From contig RPFO01000027.1 of NCBI GenBank assembly GCA_009746045.1, positions 2,891,109-2,921,108 on the forward strand: 30,000 nucleotides of DNA, in the 5' to 3' direction. The notes under the pieces were generated by a model that was not told where the DNA came from, did not search any database, and worked only from the letters and a program-made list of their open reading frames with translations. Numbering within the stretch: the first letter of the stretch is position 1; the number at the start of each line of letters is the position of its first letter. The stretch comes from Mesostigma viride (Eukaryota > Streptophyta > Mesostigmatophyceae > Mesostigmatales > Mesostigmataceae). This document shows positions 1 to 11,100 of this stretch, one piece after another. The translations under genes and the position numbers were made by a program.

Positions 1-1592
1 TGTCCATGAGTTGCCCTTCGGGTTGGTATATCACAACCTTACATATATGCAGGGTAGGCCATGTATAACTGCCTTCAAAGTCAGGGGGGTCAAGATGAGC
101 GTTTTCATTTTTGGTAGAATGTGCATTTTGAATTATGTTGTAAGAGCTAGGCACCTACCACTTCAGGGATGATAAACAATTAGTTGCTGAACAGTTTGAG
201 CCATTGGGGTCATCATTTGGGTGGGTATACCAGCAGTTACACCCAGTACAGCCCATAGGGGTACCCTTGGTAAAAAGCAACCAAGGGGGTAGGAGTGGGC
301 ATACTACCTACTAATACCTACTAATATGGCCCCCAACCATGCCACACAATACATTTCCCTTCCACAATGATGGGGAAACATAACTGCATCATCACACTGC
401 CCTTACATGGCACCTATGTGCAGGTGCCACCTTGTCCATGCACGTAGGTAACGTGGTGCGGATACCCTACGCAAGGCATGCATTCTAGGAGGCAGCCACC
501 AACAAACTAGTGATTTTAAGCCTATTTCAGCTTGCCCTAGCAAGGATAAACTAGGCCTAAGCTGCTATAGCTTGCCAGGTGATGGCCAGCACACCTGGTG
601 GCACATGCTGACAATGGGAAGCTTCTACTCACCGGTTGCATGCTTGATGATGCCACAGAGACCAGCCAACTGCCTCACACTCATGCAATATGTGTATGGG
701 AAATGTATAACAAACATATATGGAGGTATTCCAACCCATACAGCCTCTAAAACGTTTCACCATCACCCTGTGGCAGGTCAACTGACTGAGGGAAGCATCT
801 AAGAAGGGTGTTTTAGAAAGGGGCCAGGCCAGGGTCAAGAAAGAGCATGAATAATGCAAAAAGAATGTGCTACACAAGCTAGAACGTATATATAAACGTC
901 AAACATCGATAGGAAAACGATGCTGAAGCTTTACCAGGCATGGATGGCGTTACCTTGGCCCAGGCGGTGGCCGCAAAATGGCGCATTTCGGCACACCAAA
1001 GTTGTGCAGCATGGTCGTTGGATTCGGCGATTTCTGGCCACCCTTGCACGTTTACGACTACTATGTATCATAAAAAGTACAAAGAAACCAATATATCCTT
1101 TAAAATACGCCGGAAAGGTATTGCTGTCAACGTTTCTATCGTCCGGCCTGATCGCAGTTTTTTCCAGCAAGAACGCTGCCGACACCTATCAAATGGCATT
1201 CCCGCGAACCAAAAATTGGCCTGTATCATCTTTAGGACGTAAAAAATCAATTTCCTGAGTTTGGTCAGAAAATTCGAACGAAAACGTAAATGCCATGCGT
1301 GGGCGCAAGCCGCCATGGCCAGGTCGTCGTTTTCCGGAATGCACGTTGTACGTGAAAAAGTACCCTGACCCCTTGTACTTTGACCGGCCAGAACACCTCT
1401 ATAACTTTGTCAGAAGTATGCGAACCCTAGTACCATGCTGTGAGGAAAATTATAAACTTTCGATCTTCTCAGCTAAACTTTTCCTAATTCTCAATAGTTT
1501 TCGCGGCATTTGGTCCCCCGAGAAGGGGCCGACGTGTCGGCTGTAACTCAGTTTTAGGCGGAAAATCGGCAGCCAGACCATTTAGGGGTTAA
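1..1592. mobile_element. TTAA-bounded 1.7-kb repeat element, copy 1 (left end outside window)
   Basis: This stretch repeats, in the same orientation, at 6288-7878. By eye I count about two dozen substitutions and one single-base length difference (a G run near 285), so identity is roughly 98%. Its right end, CCATTTAGGGGTTAA at 1578-1592, is the same as the right end of copy 2, and similarity stops exactly after TTAA. About 115 bases of the left end, including the left tip, lie outside the window. No protein domain is recognisable; the short open frames in it (for example 920-1258) are neither similar to known proteins nor fully kept between the copies. The TTAA border followed by a C-rich tip resembles piggyBac-type elements, so a non-autonomous member is one reading. 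A long terminal repeat of a larger element is the other. Confidence 0.85.
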
Positions 1593-1718
1593 CGTGAAAA
1601 AAAAATCAACACCACTTTGATATGCATTATAGGGTGCACCACAAAGGTGCAATATAGGGTTCATACAATATAAAACAGCACATCATTCCATAAACAATGC
1701 TGTCATGCCCAAATTAAA
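1593..1718 (-). other. Short 3' flank between transposase gene and repeat copy 1
   Basis: These 126 bases lie between the stop codon of the transposase gene and the TTAA end of copy 1. They contain a small hairpin-forming sequence (TGCACC, short loop, GGTGCA on the minus strand, about 1635-1652) and a run of nine A near 1597 that reads as a T run on the gene strand. They must hold the 3' untranslated region if the gene ends before the repeat. I see no CACTA-type terminus (CACTA or TAGTG with subterminal repeats). Confidence 0.5.
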
Positions 1719-4700
1719 TCAATAGTCATCTTCTTCAGAACTGTCCGAGGGGTTGCTTGCATCAACATCATCTTCTGATGACATAGTGTCATCCCCACTA
1801 GTGTCGCAATAGTTCACAGCTTTACGCTGCCTTCCACTGGCCCTCTTTGCCATAGGGACCTCCTCAATTACAACGGTGGGCTGGCTAGGTCCAGCATCTG
1901 TGGGAGCACCACGCTTGCGGCTGCGCCCTCGAGCAGGTGCCTTGCCAGCGCGGCGCACCACGTCGCCATCACCTACGTCTGCCGCTGCCACCTTCTTCTT
2001 CTTCTTGGACCCCTTCTTCTTGCCTTTCTTCTTGCCACTAGGCGGTGGCATCGGCTCACCCTCCTCAATCACTTCAAACTGCGGCATGGTGGGGAAATCT
2101 GCTGCCACGCTGTGATACACATGGTTACTGAGGGCAGATTGCGCCTGGTGTGCCATGCTCCATGGCAGTTTGGCAGGGATTACCACCATTTCGGGAGCAT
2201 AGCATTCATCGACGACATACCCAACTGAGCTCACTGCACCTGGCAACACAAGGCACGACGACCTGGGGGCCTGTGCGCTGCTGATGACCACCAACCTCTC
2301 CTGGGGCAGGTGAGCGACATGAAGGCGATCAAAAAGCTCCACCTTCAACAACAGCTGCCATTCCCAGCCCCCTCGTGGGTACTCTAACCTGGCCTTCAGA
2401 ATGTGTGTGATGAAACCAAAGTCTACACCGCCCGGGCCATGCACCGCAACTCCCGCATTCTTGTGCCGCTTTCCCTGGGATTGGTCCGCAGCCTCCGTGC
2501 GGTAGTTGAACCCGTGGATCCTGACTTTGTGGAAAGAATCCGCGTAGCGCTTCACGCCCCCACACGCCGCTACAATGACTTGCGGCACAAGCGGCGTCAG
2601 GTTTAATGATGCCCATGCCAGCACGTTGAACGTTGTGTCAGCACAGCGATCTCGCCTGCATTCAAACAAACGCACACCGATAACCCAGCAAAGAGTATTA
2701 TTATTAAGTATTGGTTATTAAAAAAAAAAAACAGATACAACACAGGACGCTTTTACTGGCGGCAAGATCATGGCACCCGGATGGGTAAAACCAAACAAAC
2801 TAGATATTAATTACTAGGGCTGGCTTTGTGACAGTAAACATGATTGCATGGCTAATCCCAAGGCGCCTTTCAATAGGACTGAATTAAAATAACCAAAGCA
2901 GACGGCATAAGTAGCATTTGCAAAAAACAAGGCTCACCAGTAGGCCTCGTCGCCATTCGCAGGGTCGCTGTAATCAGCCTTGGGAAGGGCATCTTCTACC
3001 AGCAAATCCCTTGCCGCCGTCATCTCGTCCTCAGAAAACCGGTACCCGTCTTTCACCGAGCGCTTGCCCAGCTCGATGGTGCGCGACGGATCATTGGTGA
3101 GAAGGTCCCACACATAGTGCTTGGTCTTTACCTGCATTGGAAAAAAACATGATAAGCACACCAAGCAAAAATACAGAAGGCATTCAATTGAAAGAGCACT
3201 TTCCTTGAAAATGAGAGTGAGTAGAAACATCAAGGTTTTACACAAGGAGAGTTTCCATGCTGAATGAAATGAGCCATCATTGCTTCATGTAAATGCAGAA
3301 TTACAAACTCAAGGTGCTATACATCATGTACACACACAAGAAAGAAGTAAAGACCTTCAAATAAGAAACAACTTACTCCGGTGGCTCGATGCTGGAAGTA
3401 GGATAGCAGCGTCAGCACCTCGAAGTTGACGAAGGACTGGCCCATGGAGTGCTCAACATTGAGTGCAGACATGTGGCCAGAAACCGCTGTGTTCATGCAT
3501 CTCTCACCCCACGCCATGGACCTACCGTCAGGGAGACCGACATTTGAAATCTGCCCCGCCAAATGTGTCGCTGCGTGAACCGACCTGGACATTTCGGATG
3601 CGGGCAGAACACGCTCAAGTGCAACAATTGACCTCAACATAGCCCTACCTACCTCGTCCAGTTCGTACTGAGTGAAGACCCTACCGCTAAAGATTGAGTC
3701 CCATGCTGCAGACGTTTCCAAAAAGGCAGCTCTTGCGTCTGCGTGCAGGCGGCCTCTAAGCAAAACTGGTAAGCGCTTCGAAAACAATTCTAGCTTGTCA
3801 TGAGTCTTGGCCTTTCTCTCTGGCTTGCCATTGGCCAGCAGCCCCACAATATCACCCGGGAAGCAGTCGGGCAGGCTGTCCTTCATTCGGCGCTCCAGGG
3901 CTGCGTGGGAGACAAAAAAAAAAAAAACAGTAAACCCCACAAGTGTAAGTCGTGGCAAGTCTTGATGCAACATGGAGAGTGACAAGTCGAACGTTTACTG
4001 TACTGCAATATGCACTGTTCACATTGCACTGAAAATGTGAGAAGACCCTAAACGCGTGCGAAAGGAAAACTGAACCACAACCAGAGAAAGAAAAATTGCG
4101 AAACTAAATAATTGCACTTGAATCAAATACCTAGAAAACAGTTGGGAGAAAAAAGCAAACACTCACCAATAACTTCAGCCTTCTCTTGCGAGGTGAGCTG
4201 GCAGGGTGGATGCAACCCCCGCCTCCTGGTTGTTGTCTTGATTGTGCCATCCATGGCAGTGGTGGTTGTCACGGTCTTCTCCATGTGCAGCTCCGGGTTC
4301 AGGTTCATCTCCTTTAGCCGATCCCGAATGGCGTAGGTCAACCTTCCCCTGGCAGCAGATTTAAGGAAAACAAAGCCATATAAAGCGCAAATGCATACCA
4401 ATGTTAGTAATACTTAATACACACACTGAACCACAGCATGTAATAAATCCTAATGGAATTCTCCTTAAATACAAAATGTTGAAAAGGAAAAAAACAGCGA
4501 CAAACACTAGTGACACAACACTAGACAGCACCGCACTTACCGCTAGTGGAGTTGGCGACTCGCAAGAGGTTGTTCGCCCCCAGGTGGAACTCGTCGATCA
4601 GGTGCCGTTGGAGGAGTTGAGGCCAGTACGGCAGCCTGCAAAAGGGCTCCGGCTCCCGGCTGTTGTTTCTGCAGTGCTCTACATAGGTTTCCATGGTCAT

Positions 4701-6060
4701 GTCTGGCGGCGCCTCCTTGTCGTTGCCACCGCGACGGGGGTCATCAGCTGGCAGCAAGGTCTCATGCCCAAGAAAAACAATGCGCCCTTGGGAAACATAG
4801 GTGCCCTTCCAAGCAGGGCCGTGCACAAGGCAGCCGTCGTACCCGGAGTCTGGCATATTTACCATCTTACCAAACCCCGGGTAGTCGTGAACAGTAAACA
4901 AAAGCAGTGCTTGAATCTTTACAGGGTGGAGCCCACCATGATCATCATCATCCAACACATCACAAATGAAAAACCCATCCCACATCTTCACCAGCTCATC
5001 TACAATCAGGTCAAGAAAAATGTGCATATTCTTTGGGGCCTTACCTTTCTTGTTCCCTCCCACCAGAAGCACCATTGGGCAGAAATGTTTGTTAATGAAG
5101 ACCCATTCAGGCAGGTTCAAGATTGCACAGAAACATGGCCAGCTGGAGTGCTGGTCCATGTAGCACCTAGGACATACTCCATCAAAACAAAGCGCTAAAA
5201 AAAGGAAGCGTGGGTCAAGCCGAAACTGAGGGAACATTCTCTTGACGTGCAGCATCGCTCGGGTATCTGCACGCAATTATACAACAGGGAGGTGGGTAAA
5301 CGGGACGGCCGAAGTGCGGGCGGCACAACCGAATGTTATAATATGCAGCAAAATCACCACAACATATGCAGCATGAGTTGGGTGAACCGTATACAGCCAG
5401 CCAAAAAGCACGTGCAGAAAAGAAATCCACAAGGACGCCTTTTACCTTTAATTCCGTGGACTTTCCGGTTTGGGTCTTCTTCGTCTTGTTTGTTTTCAGT
5501 TTCTCCAGCATATCGCAATGCCTTGGACATCTCGGGTATCCTAAAAAATCCGCGGAAACGATTTATAAGAGGGAAGTATCTAACTTGGCGATGTGCCCTT
5601 CTTGTTGTTACTGTCTCTCCATTTCTATCTTCGTATTGTTCATATCTATTGTTTTTACATACAGGGCAGGTCTGGACTTCTTTTGTTTTGTATATATATT
5701 TTTCACAGGGGCACGCGTCATATACACGCATATCTAACCCTAAACCCTTCATGACTTTCTTGGCTTCTTTTACACTTTCTGGAAGAGAATTACCGGCTGG
5801 CAGAACTTTGCTAATGAAAGTGAATACCTCATCCGCTAGGGCAGCCGATGCAGAATGCCTGCCGAGTATAGACAAGAGTTCCAACGCGCTAGCTATGGCA
5901 GTGTTACTGGATCCTGAATAAAGTGGTGTGTCTGCTGATATTTTGCCTACTGTAGCTGCGAAGTTTCTGGCAAACGCTTTTGCATCCTCCTCCCCGGTAC
6001 CAGGCAGATGATCGCCCCCTCCTGTAAAAAATCATCTATGCTACAGTTCAAATCCGCCAT
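1719..6060 (-). CDS. CACTA (En/Spm) superfamily transposase, tnp2 type, multi-exon
   Basis: This is a cut-and-paste DNA transposase of the plant tnp2/TnpD kind, expected to act in the nucleus on the ends of its own element. Exons read from splice sites and frame: 6060-5446, 5266-about 4537, 4348-4167, 3900-3377, 3131-2938 and 2655-1719, or about 1,060 codons. Exon 1 carries the N-terminal tnp2 pattern (LPESVKEAKKVMKGLGLD, then CP..C with CPVC, then RYFPLI). Exon 2 carries the Transposase_21 core (LALCFDGVCP, SWPCFCAILNLPEW, VHDYPGFGKM). Exons 3-4 match the DUF4218-like part (PPCQLTSQEKAEV, KLELFSKRLPVLLRG, SMAWGERCM). Exons 5-6 match the DUF4216-like part (FHKVRIHGFNYRT, KNAGVAVHG), followed by a lysine-rich block that may be a nuclear signal and an acidic tail. 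Two weak points: the ATG at 6060 is out of frame with the rest of exon 1, with a C run at 6015-6019 (G on the gene strand) the likely slip, and the strongest donor after exon 2 (GTAAGT at 4540) gives the wrong phase, while GTGCGG four bases on fits. It may be intact or slightly damaged. Confidence 0.88.
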
Positions 6061-6172
6061 TGTTAGTATTCAGGAATAAATAAGACAGTAAATGTAAAGT
6101 CACGGAAGGCCCCGCGTCAGACTTGATGCGAAATCGTCGAAGCCACAGCAGACCTCAAAACGAACGCGTTGT
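6061..6172 (-). promoter_or_regulatory. Short upstream region of the transposase gene
   Basis: Only 112 bases separate the presumed transposase start from the TTAA of repeat copy 2. No clear TATA box is visible in it. If transcription starts here the promoter is very short; otherwise it must lie inside the 1.7-kb repeat, as in long-terminal-repeat elements. This is an inference from spacing only. Confidence 0.3.
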
Positions 6173-7878
6173 TTAACCCCTAAATGGGCAGAAATACTGC
6201 CGATGCATCGGCTGTAACTTCACAATTTTGCAAACCAGATGCCATCCAACCCACCCATATCCAATGGCTATCCTTGGGGGCCAAGCATGTCCATGAGTTG
6301 CCCTTCGGGTTGGTATATCACAACCTTACATATATGCAGGGTAGGCCATGTATAACTGCCGTCAAAGTCAGGGGGGTCAAGACGAGCGTTTTCATTTTTG
6401 GTAGAATGTGCATTTTGAATTATGTTGTAAGAGCTAGGCACCTACCACTTCAGGGATGATAAACAATTAGTTGCTGAACAGTTTGAGCCATTGGGGTCAT
6501 CATTTGGGTGGGTATGCCAGCAGTTACACCCAGTACAGCCCATAGGGGTACCGTTGGTAAAAAGCAACCAAGGGGTAGGAGTGGGCATACTACCTACTAA
6601 TACCTACTAATATGGCCCCCAACCATGCCACACAATACATTTCCCTTCCACAATGATGGGGAAACATAACTGCATCATCACACTGCCCTTACATGGCACC
6701 TATGTGCAGGTGCCACCTTGTCCATGCACGTAGGTAACGTGGTACGGATACCCTACGTAAGGCATGCATTCTAGGAGGCAGCCACCAACAAACTAGTGAT
6801 TTTAAGCCTATTTCAGCTTGCCCTAGCAAGGATAAACTAGGCCTAAGCTGCTATAGCTTGCCAGGTGATGGCCAGCACACCTGGTGGCACATGCTGACAA
6901 TGGGAAGCTTCTACTCACCGGTTACATGCTTGATGATGCCACAGAGACCAGCCAACTGCCTCACACTCATGCAATATGTGTGTGGGAAATGTATAACAAA
7001 CATATATGGAGGTATTCAAACCCATACATCATCTAAAACTTATCACCATCACACTGTGGCAGGTCAACTGACTGAGGGAAGCATCTAAGAAGGGTGTTTT
7101 AGAAAGGGGCCAGGCCAGGGTCAAGAAAGAGCATGAATAATGCAAAAAGAATGTGCTACACAAGCTAGAACGTATATATAAACGTCAAACATCGATAGGA
7201 AAACGATGCTGAAGCTTTACCAGGCATGGATGGCGTTACCTTGGCCCAGGCGGTGGCCGCAAAATGGCGCATTTCGGCACACCAAAGTTGTGCAGCATGG
7301 TCGCTGGATTCGGCGATTTCTGGCCACCCTTGCACGTTTACGACTACTATGTATCATAAAAAGTACAAAGAAACCAATATATCCTTTAAAATACGCCGGA
7401 AAGGTATTGCTGTCAACGTTTCTATCGTCCGGCCTGATCGCAGTTTTTTCCAGCAAGAACGCTGCCGACACCTATCAAATGGCATTCCCGCGGTCCAAAA
7501 ATTGGCCTGTGTGATCTTTAGGACGTATAAAATCAATTTCCTAAGTTTGGTCAGAAAATTCGAACGAAAACGTAAATGCCATGCGTGGGCGCAAGCCGCC
7601 ATGGCCAGGTCGTCGTTTTCCGGAATGCACGTTGTACGTGAAAAAGTACCCTGACCCCTTGTACTTTGACCGGCCAGAACACCTCTATAACTTTGTCAGA
7701 AGTATGCAAACCCTAGTACCATGCTGTGAGGAAAATTATAAACTTTCGATCTTCTCAGCTAAACTTTTCCTAATTCTCAATAGTTTTCGCGGCATTTGGT
7801 CCCCCGAGAAGGGGCCGACGTGTCGGCTGTAACTCAGTTTTAGGCGGAAAATCGGCAGCCAGACCATTTAGGGGTTAA
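6173..7878. mobile_element. TTAA-bounded 1.7-kb repeat element, copy 2 (complete)
   Basis: This complete copy runs from TTAACCCCTAAATGG (6173-6187) to CCATTTAGGGGTTAA (7864-7878), a perfect 15-bp inverted repeat if TTAA is counted at both ends. Without the TTAA it is 1,698 bases. Just inside each end sits a palindromic or near-palindromic block: GCCGATGCATCGGC at 6199-6212 (perfect) and GCCGACGTGTCGGC at 7814-7827. Both are followed by TGTAACT in the same direction. TTAA target duplication with C-rich tips is the known habit of piggyBac elements. No transposase is encoded inside, so the copy is non-autonomous on its own. It ends 244 bases before the start codon of the gene at 8123. Confidence 0.85.
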
Positions 7879-8122
7879 GTTGCGCGGTGCTCCCTCTGTC
7901 GGTAGGTGCCGTTTGGTGCCGCCGCGTGAATCGCGCGGACGCGTCAACACACTGCGGCTGACGTCGATGAGTGCCAACCGACGGCTTGGGTCACTTCTCT
8001 GGAGAACTTAAGGTAAGTTAAGTTAATGCAGACCAGTGGTCGCACGCGTCGTGAACCGGCCAACGGCTCTCCTGCGAGAGAAAAAAAAGCGGGATACTGC
8101 ATGAGTCGTCGGATCGGTGCAG
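7879..8122 (+). promoter_or_regulatory. Upstream region of the 754-residue gene
   Basis: These 244 bases lie between the right TTAA of the mobile element and the presumed ATG at 8123. They are fairly GC-rich with CpG-containing words (CGCGCGGACGCGTC near 7930) and show no clear TATA box. An in-frame stop (TGA at 8102) precedes the ATG. TGCAG directly before the ATG could also be a 3' splice site, in which case a non-coding or short coding exon lies further upstream. Confidence 0.3.
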
Positions 8123-11100
8123 ATGGACGGTCACGATTTCAAGATGATGTATGCGTTGAATTTGCCGCGTCCACAGAACGTAGTCGTTGTTGCCATGGAG
8201 CCGCAAACACAGGCGGCCGACGCATTGACCCAGGCTACAACGGATTCAATTTCTACCCAACGGCGGTTGGGTAGTTACATGGCAGCAGAGGAGGATGGGC
8301 CTTACAAGGCCACAGATGATGAGTGGCGCTCATTCCGTTTCAACAAGATCAGCGAGGAAGTCCCTTTGCCATTTGTTTCCGAGAGTAGCCGGCTGGCAGT
8401 CCTCCGCAGCCAGATAGCGGCGCTATCGCGGAGGTACCTTCACATTGGGGAGCCCAAAGCTAAACAAGATCCTACGTTGGTTTCAGCAGTTGTCGATAGA
8501 CTGCTAAAAATATGCGACTTTGCGGGGGCATTAGCAAACTCAGCTCATGAGTCAGCAATGCGGAGGTACGAGGACTTGAAGAAAGTAGACCCCGCGAAGG
8601 CGGGCAAGGCTCCGGTATTCCAGCCGGCGCGGAAATTTGTAGCCGCCGAGCTGTCTCGATACTTGTCGAATTCGAAGTACAAGGCAAATAGCGGGAAGCG
8701 CGGCATTCGCAACCCGGACGAGGGGGGTGCCTTGGCCAACCTAACCAACCTGGACACGCCAAAGGTATAGCTAAGCTCTACATTGGACTTATTCGAACTG
8801 AATGCTTTTCTTTTCCCGATGCAAAGGCAACCGAACTTCATGCATGCAATATTTTCTGATCCGGCACCATTAGTATTGGAGTAAAATGTGTACTTGCCAC
8901 TAGCTTCGATGTCAAGTTCCTTCTTTTAATTGATTTGCTTGTCTTTGTCCTCACAATCGTCGTATCACTCGCACGATCTTAGGTGAAGGTCGGGGTGCCA
9001 AAGCCCAAGATGGCGAATCCCAAGCAAGACAAGACTCACCTCGAGCCACAAGCCCCGGCCAAGGTAGGTTACGGCAAGAAAGCATTCTGGCTACTAGCTT
9101 ACTGTATGTCGTCCGCAAAGATTGTTGCTTTCCTCTCTCCATGCTCGTGAACATGTTCTTTTTAAACCGTGGGTATTCACGCGCCCTTATATAAATCTGG
9201 TTAAGACAGTGACTGACAACCCTATAAAAAAATTTTAATACTTGTAATCCATGCCAGCACCCCACCCCATTTATTTATGCATGCCAGCACCCCACCCCAT
9301 TCATTTATGCATGCCACCACCCCACCCCATTTATTTATGCATGCCAGCACCCCACCCCATTTATTTATGCATGCCAGCACCCCACCCCATTCATTTATGC
9401 ATGCCAGCACCCCACCCCATTTATTGATGCATGCCAGCACACCACCAACCTGTTACGCCCGCCTAAAGGTGGCGGGCTCCGCTTTGCCTTTGCCATTTTC
9501 AAGCGCCCCCATGTCAGATGAGCAAATAGCTCAAGAAATCACGTCCTCTAACTTTTGTACCTAGTTGGTTGTGTCCGTTTCCCCGAAATTGTGGCATGCG
9601 CAGGTCGAGAACACCCTGACGCCCCAGCAGCAGGAAATCGCCCTCCTCCGCGCCAGGCTAGCTGCACTTGAACAATCTGCAAAGCCGGCCTCAGCTTCAG
9701 AACAGTCGGTCGTCTATATCATGGCGCCGCCCCCTGTGCCACCAAGGAACCCTGTCCTTGCCGTGGCCGCTTCCCCCTCGGCCACGTCGGCTCCCCCCGC
9801 CGCAGAAACCGCGGCGCCGGCAGCCAAGGCCGCGGCGCCGGCACCCAAGGCCGCGGCGCCGGCACCCAAGGCCGCGGCGCCGGCACCCAAGGCCGCGGCG
9901 CCGGCACCCAAGGCCGCGGCGCCGGCACCCAAGGCCGCGGCGCCGGCACCCAAGGCCGCGGCGCCGGCACCCAAGGCCGCGGCGCCGGCAGCCCAGGCCG
10001 AGGGGGAGCCGGCAGCCGAGGCCGCGGCGCCGTTCATTCCAAAGGCGCAAAAGAACAAAGTAGAGAAGAAACCTGATGTGCCGCCAAAGAAACTCAAGAA
10101 GGAACGGGAGCCCCAAGTAAAAAAGGAACGCGGTACCCCCTCGACCTGGGCCTTGGTCACTTTCTGCTGCAGCTCAGCCGCGTGGCCACCATCCGAAAGG
10201 ATGCCCAGCCGAAAATCGGGATGTTTATCGCCGTGCGGTTTCTCCTAGAGGACCCTAAGAAGGACCGGGATGAGTGGATCTGGGAGTTTGGTAAAGTCTG
10301 CTCCATCAACAAGAAAAGGAAGATCCCACACTCAATCCTGTTCGTCGAGCATGACGGCGCAAGCAAGACTTACGAGCTCGCCCTCAACGACCTCCCCCAA
10401 GACGAGAACAGCAAGGAAATATGTGCTTGGGTGGCTCTTGATGGAGTGTACCCCGAGGACATGACGGCGTACCGAGTCCTCAAGCGGTCCCAAGCAGCCG
10501 TGAAGGCTGCTGCCTCTGTGGACCCCACCAACATGCAGGATCCGGTGAAAAAGAGACAGGTGGAGGAGTCCGCGCAGCAGGTGCCTGTGAAGCGTGCGAA
10601 GGGAGTTGTGGCTGGGGCTGCGGTGCAGGGCAGCGAGGCAAAGGCAGGGACAAAGGTGGTAGTCACCACGCCTGCTGTGGAGAAAGCCAAGGCGGAGGTT
10701 GCCACGGCGGCGGCGGCGCAGGCCAAGGCGGAGGTCGCCACGCCGGCAGCGGCGCAGGCCAAGGCGGAGGTCGCCACGCCGGCAGCGGCGCAGGCCAAGG
10801 CGGAGGTCGCCACGCCGGCAGCGGCGCAGGCCAAGGCGGAGGTCGCCACGCCGGCAGCGGCGCAGGCCAAGGCGGAGGTCGCCACGCCGACGGTGCTGTC
10901 GGTTGCGCCTGCTAAACTGGAATTCAGCGACGTGGATATGGAGCTCGAGCCGGATTTGAAGGAGGCAGAGCGAGAACTGGCCAGGCTAGAAGCCCTCCTA
11001 GCAAAACAAAAGGCCCTTGTTCGCGCCCGGCAGCAGGGTACTGCGACTATCGACATCTCGACGGCAACGGGGATGACATCGGTAAGTATACCTTTTTAGT

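Noticed and set aside
572-1546. Open frames inside the 1.7-kb repeat (and their partners at 6858-7832) as genes
   Set aside because: They are short, overlap on both strands, show no domain, and differ between copies by substitutions and altered ends.
1-7878. Ordinary LTR retrotransposon
   Set aside because: The direct repeats suggest it, but there is no reverse transcriptase, integrase or gag, and no primer-binding site is apparent. The interior codes for a DNA transposase.
9697-10160. Minus-strand Gly/Arg/Ala-rich open frames
   Set aside because: They are mirror frames of the plus-strand KAAAPAP repeat, which belongs to a gene with consistent splice sites.
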